DNA of 64,000 nucleotides from Tamarix chinensis (lineage: Eukaryota; Streptophyta; Magnoliopsida; Caryophyllales; Tamaricaceae), in contig CM060171.1 in assembly GCA_030549775.1 (NCBI GenBank), positions 143,798,859 to 143,862,858 of the forward strand, given 5' to 3'. A program made the translations under genes and the position numbers. Of the stretch, positions 1-12,900 are shown piece by piece. The first letter of the stretch is position 1. Each line of letters begins with the position of its first letter. The notes beneath the pieces were generated by a model that searched no databases, was not told the origin of the DNA, and saw only the letters and a program-made list of their open reading frames with translations.

Positions 1-3000
1 TAATTACTCTCAATTTAGAAAGCACCGAATTTAAAACCCATATAAACATCTACCTCCCATCAAAGAAGGCAAGAAAGTGTGCCTACATGGATCAAGAAAC
101 CAAATTTTCCACAAGTTTGTGCATAAAAACCTAAGCTACATGAGAATAATTTTAAAAGAATAAAATCTAAGCATATCAAATATGTCGTACGAAAGATATC
201 CATAAGCTCGGCCAGCTTTGAATGCTCTACAGCTACTAAAGAACAAAGTTGAAATGTATGCATTATTTCTTGCAAATAAAAAGCACATAATGAAATGTCT
301 TTTTTGATGTTCCTTATCATCACTTAAAAGATGATGCCAATTCCTTTTAATGCACAGGTATTCGGTAGTGTCACCAATTCAACAAAGTTTTCCTCAAAGA
401 GCATCCAGAGTTAAACAATGCACACTGTAGGTTTCCCTCATCATAAAAACATATTATATATGTTAAAGAAATATAGAATAGAACATTTGAGATGCAAGAA
501 TTATTCTTTCAAATCTTATGCACATTTGAGTTTCATTCGTCAATCACTTCATTGCTACACTAGTACTAGATTATGCAGGGGTCATCATTTTCTTTTCAAT
601 TGTACATTACATGTCTCGTGTTGTGATTTGTGCAAATCATTTTCCATTCCACATATTCCTAACCGTCTCGGCTAATATTTTCCTATACGTTTTAATTGTG
701 GCCCATTATGTTGGTTTAGTCTCTAATAAACCTCCCTTTTTCTTTGCTTGTGTTCATAGCTTTGAGCACTTTCTCTTCCAATGAAAATCGGGCAATAATG
801 TTAATTCTTCTAATTTAGAAAAGAATGATGGACGTCTCCCCCCATAATAAAGCACCAAAATTCCACATCAATGATAAGAGTAATAGTTTATTCAGAAAAG
901 CATGGGTAACTAATATATATAATATATAATAATTGATGCAGGAGCATCCATTTTCTATTATATTAATTTAGTTGTTAATTTCTCTAAGTTGGGGGGGCAT
1001 AAAAACCTCCTCACTTGGACTAATTAGTTTAACTAAACCCCTAGCCACGCAAAAATCCAATCCAACCACACCTTTTTGTACCTTAGTGGCTAATTTTTTT
1101 GGCTTAAATGGCTCACTACCCAGCCAAGGATAGGCAACAATTTAGGTCCCACAACTACACTTTTCTAGGTAGAGGGCACTAGCAGCAACAGCAACTACAA
1201 GCATCAAAGGGGGCAAACATTTTTTGGAAAAAAAGAAACCTATAATCAGGACATGATGGAACTTTGGGCCTGCAGCAGAAAAGTTACTTTATGCTTTATG
1301 CTTTTAATAATTTTTTAGTCTTTAGCCTATAAATTACTTTTACTTTTTACTTTAATGATGTTTTTAGCGTAGCTTAGCTTAGCTTATTAACTTGTAAGGA
1401 ACCTCCTAAGTGAGATGTAAGATATTGGGAAGGTCTCAAACAATTCTAATACCTCTATTTCAGCTATACGAAGTCAACTTTAATTTTGGTTAAGATAAAA
1501 CTACTTAAAGTTAGTCTCTTTAACAACTAACTAGTTTGATTGGTTAACCAAACCAATCTTTTTTTTTAGTTGAGTTGTATTACAAGTAAATGATACCTAA
1601 TAGTCTCCTTTAAGTGTTGGGCTGGCACTTGAATGAAGGATAACTCAAAATTTGGCTATCTTATTTCTCTCAACATAAATCAATCACCTTCGACTCTAGT
1701 ATGAATTTGAAGTTTGAATCCTAAAATCTCACAAGATTTATCCCAAGTATTGAAACCTTAGGTGGTTCTTATTAATATATTCAACCCATTTTCTTCACCC
1801 TCTTCTTTGTTTTCATATTTGGTTATCCCCATTGATAACCACCCTCCCAACTTGACCTTAGTTGTATTGGCATTAAACAAAGGCACATGTTGGGCCAAAA
1901 GTAGCACCCCTCTCCCTTATTGGTCGAAACAAAGATGCAAACTTATGAATTCATTGCATGTATTTTCTGTTCAATAAGCAAAATCAGTAACTGCTCATTT
2001 GCCCGCTGTGCTCTTTATTTCAAACAGGTATGTGGCCATTTGTTTTCCTCTATTAATCATATCCACTTAGCATTATTCCTCTGCATCTCACCTTTTGCAT
2101 GATGTTTGGATTATCACCCTTTTGGTAGATGCTAACTTTGATGCAATGGGAATGCAGGGTAGAAGGAAAATTAAAAATATGCGCTTTAATTCATTTACCT
2201 CCATTAATTAAAATTAACTGCATGGCAACCAGAATAGTCATTAGTCCTTTTTTAAACCATTTAATGCAAGCAACAATTTTTAAATAAAAATAAGTGGCAA
2301 ACATCTATTCATCAAGCGCATATCATCTTCTATGAGCATTAATCATAATGCAGGACTTACAAAGAGCCGAGGCTAATTTCTATTAATCGTTTAGTGTATT
2401 CAAAATTTTATTCAAATAAATCCACAAATAATTAACTGATCATACTATAAATATGTTTCATCTAGAGGCACATATATTGTCCATCTAAAAACTGTATTAT
2501 CACGCCACAAACTGTCCATTTAATAGATCTTGTAGCCCACAAGAATAACACCTGTTTACACATTCCTAGCAGCACTCATCCATCAAAAACTAAATTAGCC
2601 ATCATATGGCATTGCTTGATTATGATTCAGATATTGATTGTAAGCTTGAGATTATACGTATTACATAGATAGAGAAAGATATACAATTGATCCGTATTAT
2701 CTTAGAAGATGCAGTTTTATGCAATAAAGTTTAATAATTTTTATTCTTTCAATTTCATGACAGATGACATTATTGATGGAGTTCTAATCACCGCATCAAC
2801 TGGTACGTGGATTGTCTATATTAGTCACCAGCTTGATAATTGGTTTCTTCTAAATTTTTATTATCAAGCATGCAAATACCAGTGCACAATGGGTTACAAT
2901 TATGAGAAGAGCTTTGAGGCACAAAGGCAAATAGGGAGTATATAAGGGAGATGAATCAGTGGGTGTGAGGCTATGAGCTTATATAGGAATGGTTTCATCC

Positions 3001-3858
3001 ATCTTTGACAATTGATACTGAAGTTGATCTAACGGCTACGAAGGGCGGGATATATTATTATGTGCAGTGGTTGGACTGGCGTTTGTATGCCTTGGCACAC
3101 AACTATTTACATTCAAAGATCCAATATAACATAAGCCCGCATTATTAAAAAGCACCATAATTTATGCAATTTTATTTTATACCTTGGTCCGTGAATCAGG
3201 AAATATATCCGCAGTCGCGGCATTGCAATATGACATTTTATGGCATGGTTTTTGCGGCGTGAATTTTCTTTATTTTTCACAACAAATATCGGTCAATATT
3301 GATCAATATCAGTAAATATTGATGATATATGTGAATTTGTTTCTCTGTCAACCGAGATATCATATCGGCAGGGTCAAAATTCAAGACATCTCGGCTGATA
3401 CAATAAATCTCAGCCGATATTTTGTAGTATGCCATGATTTCTTATTCAGGTATACATTTAAATTAGTTATATATAATCTTTGATTGTAACTGTGCTTTCA
3501 TTGTGTAAAGATTAACTGTCACACCTTTAAATCCAAGAATACCATTTTTATTAAACACAATTCAAGCTCGTTGATTCATATGCAATGACTATTAACAAAA
3601 GTTAAGGCCAATCACTCAATAGGCATGTATATTCAAATAAGACTCCTTAAAAATTACTGTGGCCTTGTGAGAAACTAGTTATATAGAAAAGCATATACAA
3701 AATTCAACAGTGATATGACTAACAGATTTATCACAAAGTTAACATTAAACAGTAGACAAACAATAGTTGATATCAAAAGGAAGGAGGAAGATTAGAAGCA
3801 TAGACTCAGGCACAGTCAGGGAAGTCTGGAAAGTGCAAGGCCACCAGAATTGGCATAC
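1..3858 (-). other. Intron 8 of the PATROL1-like gene (partial), no gene seen
   Basis: AT-rich sequence downstream of the exon 8 donor. No following exon of the family and no transposon coding region was recognised. The short open frames are not conserved-looking. The only structure noticed is a CGATAT/CTCGGC-rich inverted-repeat-like patch near 3280-3435. An intron of at least 3.9 kb is long but not abnormal for a repeat-rich plant genome. A truncated gene cannot be excluded from this window alone. Confidence 0.55.
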
Positions 3859-3969
3859 CTCAGACTCCTCAATCTTTGCTAATAGTATTCTCAACTCACT
3901 GGCCTTCCGGCCAGATTCTCCAAAACCAACTGCAGGGTGATTGATTAACCCCTCTTCCAGCATGTTTAA
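3859..3969 (-). CDS. PATROL1-like exon 8 (last exon in window)
   Basis: The acceptor is TGTAG before 3969 and the donor GTATGC starts at 3858. The 37 codons encode [32 protein letters not shown] and IEESE. The next family block (RSLREIAIPLAERPARGDL) was not found between 1 and 3858, so the following exon must be beyond the left edge. Confidence 0.92.
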
Positions 3970-6900
3970 CTACACTGACACAAAAATAATGTACATAATT
4001 ACATCAATAACAAGTCATGATACTCAAAACTATAAAATTCACAAGACATGGAAGGTAAAATGCAGGTATTCGAGCAATTAGAGAAGAGGGAAGAGCACAT
4101 GTTCCCATATTACCTGTCTTTTCTGCCATTTTATATAGGCCTTCTTGTCAGTAAATTCAGTTCGTGATATACAGCATAACAATTCCAGTGGGATTAGAAG
4201 AGCATCCATTCTCTTCCCAACCTTCCCAACAAGAGCATTAAGCAAACCTTGTCTTGTTCTGATATCCATTGCCTCAGATATCTATATGAATGAAAATCCA
4301 AAGAAACATAGTCACTCACGAATTACAATGATTGTGCAGGAATGCAAACCGAACAGAAGAATGACAAATTTTGGTCTAATTAGCAACATCCATTTCAGGC
4401 TAGTAATAAATCAGCAATATCCATGTCCTACACTCTGAGACTTATAATCCTTCATATTCGAGGAAATAGCATAAGCCAAAAAAGATTACAATCATATTTG
4501 CCAGATCATTGGAAAGAGAAGAAAGAGTGAGACAGGAAGCTTCAAGCATAGGTGAAAATGAAATAACAATTTAATATTCATTTTACAGTGTCATTCCACC
4601 AAGGACTATGGAGAAGGGTGGATGTGTAGCTTTCAAGGACAGCAGAGAAAATGGAGCTCGAATGAGTGTTTATTTCTTCTCTTGGAAATCATCTTTTGAG
4701 TATAACTTGGATTTTGACGATGCAAAAGATATGTGAAGTCTATGAGACTGGATTTTGTGTGAAAAGATACTGAAAATGCTAATCATCTTTTTATTCATTG
4801 AAGCACAGTTAGAAATTTAGGCCATTGGGACAGTATTCCATTGCTTTTCGATGGATGTGCACAAAACTGCTTAGCAACGCTTCTTTGGAAGAAAAACATA
4901 GGTACATCTCCCTCTACCTATATGCCAGTAATTTAGAAAGAAAAAAACAATGGAGCTTTAGAAGGAAACAAGACTACTGCAGAGAAACTACAAGAAACCT
5001 TGGTGCAGATCCTTTAGCTTTGCATAAATGTTAAATTGGCAATTTCTTACCATTGAAAAATTGCAAATGGCTTAGTGAGCGTGAAGTGTTCTGATTTTTT
5101 GGCTTCAGTGGCTGCCCCTTTTAGTAACCATTGTTTGAAACCTTATATATGCATAAACAAATACATATACATATATATATATATAAACATATCTCTAATT
5201 CAAACCTAAAATAGCAAGTGAATATCCCTTTCCCCTCAATGTCAAGATCCTAAAATGACTTGCAGCTGCACTATACTTGAAGAACATTCCCAATAGAAAA
5301 AATACTTTTGATGCCCCTCACACCCTCCCACCACTGAAAAATATAATGTCACCATAACATGACATGACAGATATTAAGGGTGAAACCCACATGTGTGTTG
5401 TCTCATGTTGTCTCAAGAATCCATGTCAAACAACTAACAAAGAAGCATCACACCAGAAGCAGTGCAAAGCCATATATTTATACAGAAAACTCCCTTCACA
5501 TTTTTCCACCATCATTCATTCTATTCATATCAAACTACATCTGTTTCCATGAAATTTTTAGCTATGCAGTAAAGCAGCATCAACCATTCCAATAGAAGAC
5601 ACTTCAAAGATATTCACTATACAAATTTAGATCTGGACAACAGATAGATAATCATCACAACACCTCCATTTGAACCCGTATTGTCTCCAACAAACCAACC
5701 AATCCTGTTGCACGTTGAGATTCCGCTGCCACAGAATCATTTTTACTTCGCCCAAGCTTCCTCAGTAATCTGGGCTTCTTCTCTTTTTTCTTTTCTTTTG
5801 ATGGTATAATGAGTCCTCTGTTTGTTGAAAAACCAAAAGGGGGAAAAAAAAAGAATGAAGATTATATTATGTCCTGGGTTGACTGAGTTAAAAGCATTTT
5901 CTGTAAACTAAAACAAATATGGATCGCGTACCCAGAGGCTCCGGCACAGGCCAAAAGTATCTCATAAGCAGTTTCTCGTAGATCATCATCTGTGATACCT
6001 GTAACCAGATAGTTCATAACATCGCTAACCAATGCAAGAATTAAATTGAACCTCAGATTTTTGCCAAGTTTAGATTAAACTGTGCCACACTGTGGCTCTA
6101 CTGAAGCACAAAGCAAATGAACCGGGCATCTATGAACTTCAGTTCAGAAAAGTTTGGCAAAATAATCTATGAATTAATTATATAATCATAAAAGTGTAAG
6201 TTATTAAGCTTACAAGTCTCATCAATTATTATCATAAGCCAAGTGTGATAGATACAGAAGTAAGAACAAAAGAATCCAATAGAAAAGTCCATGTCTGTTA
6301 CATAATTACAGCCCCATGCCCACCATCAAATTTAGAAATACCACAAAACAACTGCTGTTCTAGCATCTATTTTAGATGGTAGCCCAATCAGAAACCCACA
6401 AGCATCTAAGTTCCTCATTTTTCCATAAATTGCATATACGCTGGGGCATTAAAGCATGGACTATGCAGCAAACGCAAAGGAAAGATGTTAAATGTCCTCT
6501 AGTTCCTCCAAAGTGAGGATATAAGAATATAAACAGATATTAAGACAGGGTCCGGGCGTAGTCAACACTTCTGTTCATAAATAAAAGAAATCTTTAACAA
6601 ATCATGCTTAAAGAGCGCACCATTGATCATGCTATTTCAAGTCCCCCTGCAAGCATTTCATCAAACCTTCTATCCAAATATATGACTATATAGAGCCATT
6701 CCAACTGCTAAGCATGCAGGAACAGCCCATCCATTACAGTTGCTACCGGTGCAAGAATGTGATAATCTCTTGACAGTTAGATTCTGGAAATTGTGGACTC
6801 ATAGAGGAGACATGGGAAAAGAAAACATGGTTCCACAGCCTCAGAAATCAGAATCCATTCAGCACTTACATTAGAGGATTCAGATTCATCATTAAAACAT

Positions 6901-9900
6901 GCTGAAATAATACATATGACATTAGGTCAAAATTGTTAATAGGAAAGAAGATTAATTTAAGAAGTTAATTAATCTTTGACAATATTTGATATGACCCATT
7001 AAATAATCTTTAACAATATTTTATTTGACCCATTAATAGGAAAGAAGTTAATTAATCTTTGACAATATTTGATTTGACTCATAAATAAGAAAGAAAGATT
7101 AATTTAGAAAGTTAATTAATCTTTGATAATATTTAATTTGACCTATTATTTGGATGCAAATATCTTGTATATTTTTAGAAAAGTAAATCAATCTCATAGG
7201 ATGTAATTAGAGCATAATTAGGGAGAATATTGTTGTAATTAAGAGAATATTACTTTGTAAGCACCACAATTCTTGCTATGTAAAGAGAGACATACCCAAA
7301 GTACTAGGCATTTAAACCAAAATAAAAAATATGTCACAGAGCTTTTCCCGACTTACCATATCTTTCGTAGCATTGTTAGATTTGTCTCTCTTCGATTTTT
7401 CTACTTTATCCCTAATTCCTTAGTAAACTTTTTTTGTCGCCGGTGGATTATGAGATCAGCGGACTCGTTTATGGGCATTAAGGAGGTTGTCGGACTGTTT
7501 CATTGTTGGTCATTGTCTACGGTGGATCTTGTGGTCGTGGGTTGGTGTCTCTAGATCGTTTATCTGGATTGTAGATGTTGTTGCCATCGTGCTAATTTGT
7601 AAGGTCTCGCCTTCATCTGCTGGAATTTCGTATGGTCTCGTGCTTTCTCTTTGGGTTGTTATTTCTTTTGTTGATTCATAATCACAACTATAGGAAAATT
7701 GATTGTTTCCCATTTAAGTGTCTGCTCTAGGATATTTGTAGATTTATTTAAAAGAAGAAGAAGATCATGATGTCTATTGAGAATAGTATTGTTCAATTTA
7801 TTGGAAAGAACTTTTCCATTTGGGAGTTTTAATTTAAGATGTTTTTTACAGGAAAAGCATTATTTAATCATATTGATAGCACTATTGTTGTTACCACTGA
7901 TAAGATTTTCCCATTGGGAAATTATTGATGCCAAAGGTCATTACTTGGATGTTGGGTAGTATTGAGCCACACTCTGCAACTAATCTCCGTTATTTTACTA
8001 CGACTAAGGCTATGTGGGATTATCTAGAACATATTTATCATCAAACTAATACCGCTAGAAAATTCCAATTGGGATTATTCTAGTTTTACTAATCTTTGGA
8101 GTGCGTATTATTCCGCAATTGTTCTTGCTAAGGTTCCTAAGAAGGCACTAAAGGCAACTCGGGATGTTCATCATGACACTAAGTGTGACCAATTTTAATG
8201 AAATTAAGACCAGAATTTGAACATGTGCATGTTGGTTTACTGAACAGTAATTTGTCCCCTCATTGGATACTTGTTTTTAAGTGCTACTCTGAGAGAAGAA
8301 CAAAGATTGTCAACCCAGCATGGGATGAGTGCAGAAGATGTCACCTCTACACCAATAAATGTTGCTTACGCAGCGCAAGGAAAGGATAAGAGAAAATTTT
8401 AATATTACAGTTGCAAAGGGCTTGGTCATATTGCCTGATCTTACTCTAAGAAGTTTTGTAACTACTACAAGTAGGAAGATCATATTATCAAGGAGTGTAA
8501 GGTTAGACCCTAAATCCGGCAATCTCAAGCTTTTCTTGCTCAAGTTCAATCGCCATCTTCTACTGCCACTCCCAAGACATCATTGGAGACACCTACTATA
8601 GTCCAACAAATGATTATGTCTGCTCTCTCAACTTACGGCCTCCAAGGTATTGATGCTCCCTCTTATTCTTCTTGGATTGTGGATTTAGAAGCTTCTAATC
8701 ATATGACTAGAACTCTTGTATTCTCTATAATATTCGTCAGTATGGCGGTATGCAAAGTATTCAGATTGTTGATGGTAGTAATCTTCCTATTACCGTTGTT
8801 GGAAACTTGGATTCCTCTTTTCGGAGCGTTTTTATATCTCATAAATTATATACTAATTTAATTTCCGTTAGCCAATTAGTGGATCAAAATTATGATTTTC
8901 ATTTTTCTCGTGGCGGCTATCTTGTGAAGGATCAAGCGACAAGGACTATGATTGCAAAGGGACCTAAAGTGGGGCATCTTTTTCCTATACAATTTTCCAT
9001 TTCTAGTACTATTTCTCTTGCTTGTACTCTAACTACAAATAACCTTAAAGTTTGGCATAAAAGATTAGGGCATCCAATACATGTAATAATGTTGTGAAAG
9101 ATGGTTTATTAGCAATAAAGATACTCCTTATTCTTCTATTTCTTTTGAATGTACCACTTTTTGTCTAGCTAAGATCAAAACTTTACCTTTTCCTACACAT
9201 GGTAGTCGTGATTCTAAGTGCTTTAAGCTTGTGCATACGGATGTTTGGGGTGCTAGTCATATTGTCTCCGACGATCAATATCGATATTTTGTCACATCTA
9301 TTGATGATTATAGACACTTCACTTGAGTTTATTTTCTTCAAGCTAAGCCTGAGGTCTTTTCTGTATTCCAAAAATATGTTACACTTGTTGAAACACAATT
9401 CAATGCCACTATCAAAACACTTCATTCCAACTCTAGGGGGAATATTTGTCTCACTCTTTACCTTCAAGATAAAGAAATCATCCATCAGCATTCTTGTCCG
9501 TACAATTCACAACAAAATGGGGTAGCTGAGCAAAAAAACCGTCATCTTCTTGATGTTGTCCGCACATTGTTAATTGAGTCATCCCTTCCACCTAAATTCA
9601 CAATAATCAACCGTATACCAACAATCACAATATATTATGACTCCCCTTATTTTTTCTTAATTTCCACAACCCCAATTATCAATTTCTTCATACGTTTGGT
9701 TGTGTGTGTTTCATCCATCTAAATTCACAATAAATCACAAGCTTAATTAGCAATCTGTTACATGTGCCTTGATGGGGTATGGTCCTACTCATAAAGGATT
9801 TGGTTGTTTTGATGTTGATGCAAATAAATTTCAAATCTCCAAAAATGTGTCTTTCTTTGAAAATCAATACTTTCCCCACAAAGATTATCCCTGATTCCTC

Positions 9901-12900
9901 TATTGTCACTCTTCCTACCTTTGATGATCCACCTCATCTCATTACACGTTTCCAACCAAGTCTTGTTTATCATCGACGTCCCCCCGCTCCACTAGTCCTT
10001 CGTGACATTGATCCACCGCCTGATGTTTGCATGTTGTAACGCTCCACTCGAGCTACTCATCCACCTAATTGGTATGAACTTTCTACCACACTTGATCATG
10101 TTTCTATTCCTCATTCTTATGCCAAAGCATATCTGAGGAGATAAATGCTCTTCATGAAAATCATACTTGGGATATAGTGCCTTGTCCCCCTGGTGTTAAG
10201 CCCATAGGGTGCAATTGCCAGTTTATGGGTTTGACTATAATGAAACTTTTGCTCCTATTGCTAAAAACGACTATTGTTTGTATAGTTACTGCTCTTGTTG
10301 CTTTGCAGGGATGGACTTTATGACAAATGGATGCTCAAGAATACTTTTCTCCATGGTAATCTTAAGGAGGAGATTTATATGGCCCTTCCTCCTAGGACGT
10401 TTGCTACACCTTCACCGGATGTTTGCCATCTAGGACAATCTTTATTTGGGCTCAAACACACTCCTTGTGAATGGTTTGATAAATTTCGATCCACCTTGCT
10501 TGATTTCCAATTTGCTTAAAGTCAATACGACTCCTCTCTTTTCCTTTGAAAGACTTCCTCTGAAATTGTGATGCTCTTGCCCTATGTTGATGATGTTATC
10601 ATTTCAAGTTCTCATAATGACTTAATTCAACAATTGCAACAACAAATCCAGTATTCTTTTCATATAAAGGACCATGGTACATGCAATATTTTCTTGGTTT
10701 AGAGCAGTGTTTGAAAAAGCGCGCCTGAGGCGCAAGGTGCAAGGCGATGGGGGATTAGGGCTTTTTTGGTGCTAGGCGAGGCTACGTAAGTGAGGCGCAT
10801 ATAAGGCGCGCCTCAAGCACTAGGCGCAGAGGCTATGAGGCGCACGCCTCAACATAAAATCAAGCAGAAACTTGGGAGATCAATAGACACATAGGGAGGA
10901 TGGACTTAGGGAAGAGGGATAAAAAACCTTTTCAGCAGAAAAAAAAAATTACATGCAGACTGTAGAGACTTAGGGGAGTTAAATAGTCATTTGTTGGAAA
11001 AATGTAAGTCTATTTATAGTCTTGATTGCAGTAAAAATATTCTGCAATTAATATGGGAATTGGGGAGAGCAAGAGTTATTTTGGAAAAGTTAAAAACAAG
11101 CTGCAGAGACTGTAAAGTCTGCTACCACCAATTTAAAGCAAGAAATAGTTATTTTGGTATATCTGCATATATTTTTTGCAGATATAGAGGAAAACAGATA
11201 GGGCATTAGGAAAAACCAAAGGTATATCTGCATATATTTTTTGCAGATATAAGGGAAAACAAAAGATATAGGGAAAAAGAAAGGTCCCCCCTTGTCCTAT
11301 ATATTTTTTGCAGAAACTTTTTCTTCCTAATGTAAAAAAAAAAAAAAAAAAAACAACAACAAAGGGAAAAACAATGTACCACTACATCTGGAAAAAAAAA
11401 ATAGAGAGAGCATCAAGGAAAACTGGAAAAAAAAAGTATATATGCCAACAAAAAAAAAAACACTAGGCGCCTCACATCGCCCAGGCGTGCGCCTTCGCCT
11501 TGCACCTAGCGCCTCGGTGCGCCTTAAGCCTTTTCAAACACTAGTTTAGAGGTTCAGAATACTCTATCAAGTCTTTTGCTACATCAATACAAATATGCAC
11601 AAGAGAGTAACTCTTTAGTTGATCTTGAGTCATGTCATTATGTTCTTACTCCGTTGAAAGCCAATCTCAAACTTTCTCATGACACAATTGACCTTCTGAC
11701 AAATCCTTTCTTGTATCAGCAACTTGCTGGGAGCTTAAACTACTTGACTATCACTTGTCTAGACATCTCCTTTGTTGTTCCGCAAATCAGCTAGCTTATG
11801 CATGCCCTTCAACATCTTCATATAGTCGTTGTTCATCGTATTATTTGCTACATCAAAGGAAATTCCTACCGTGGGCTATCTTTCCCTAAGGGTTCCTCCA
11901 CACGCCTAGGGGATATAGTGATGTGGAGTGGATTGGTGTGCTGACACTCGAAATTTAGTTTATGGTTGGTGTATGTTCTTAGGTGATGCTCTTATCTCCT
12001 GGAAGAGTAAGAAATAGGTCAAAGTTTCTAAATATTCTACTGAATCAAAATATCATGCCATGTCCTCTGCTTGTTGAATCTAAGGCTTGTTAGGTGAATT
12101 GGGCTTTCCTCTGCTTCACCCTACCTCTCTTTATGCTAATAATACTAGTGCTATTCCAGTTTTTCAAGAGCATACCAGACATATAGAGTTGATTGTCATT
12201 CCATACGAGAAGCCTTTGATCAACACGTGATTACTCTTCCTTACATATCCACTGAACATCAGACCACACATATATTCACGAAGGCTCTTTCTCAACACAT
12301 ACATTGGTTCTTGATTGATAAATTGATGTTTTTTATTCTCCAGCAAAAATTTAAGGGGGATGTTAATAGGAAAGAAGATTAATTTAGGAAGTTAATTAAT
12401 CTTTGACAATATTTGATTTGACCAATTAATTAATCTTTGATTATAGTTGATTTGACACATCTTATCGTACTATATATAAAAGAAGAATACACACAATATA
12501 TATTTGTTGCTTGAAACAATCGCTACCAATAAAAAATGCTTCGGACCTACAATTGAGAGAGAAATAAAAGTGCATCACACACATTAAACAAGTGCCAAAG
12601 GAAAAGAAAAACACAAAGAGTCCTTGATGAAGGGCTAGCGGCAGAGAGAGAAAACATTCAAAAGGAAAGAAAAACTTTGAACGCAAATGGAGGATGAAGA
12701 CTTTAAGAGCATATAGTCGAATCAACTATGGAAAACACAAGAAAATCCTTCAAACAAAAAGAAAAGCTTTGATATGGTACTAAAAACGTCATATAGAGAA
12801 AACTCAACTAGATTCAATTGAGGTTTCGCTGCATCATTACATTATTCCTTACATCTTTAAATTTGATTATAAGAATTTACTATCCCTTCTATTGTTATTG

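Noticed and set aside
3280..3435. CGATAT/CTCGGC inverted-repeat-like patch as a MITE
   Set aside because: It has suggestive symmetric words (ATATCGGCAG, TCTCGGCTGATA, TCAGCCGATATT) but no convincing terminal repeats or target duplication could be found.
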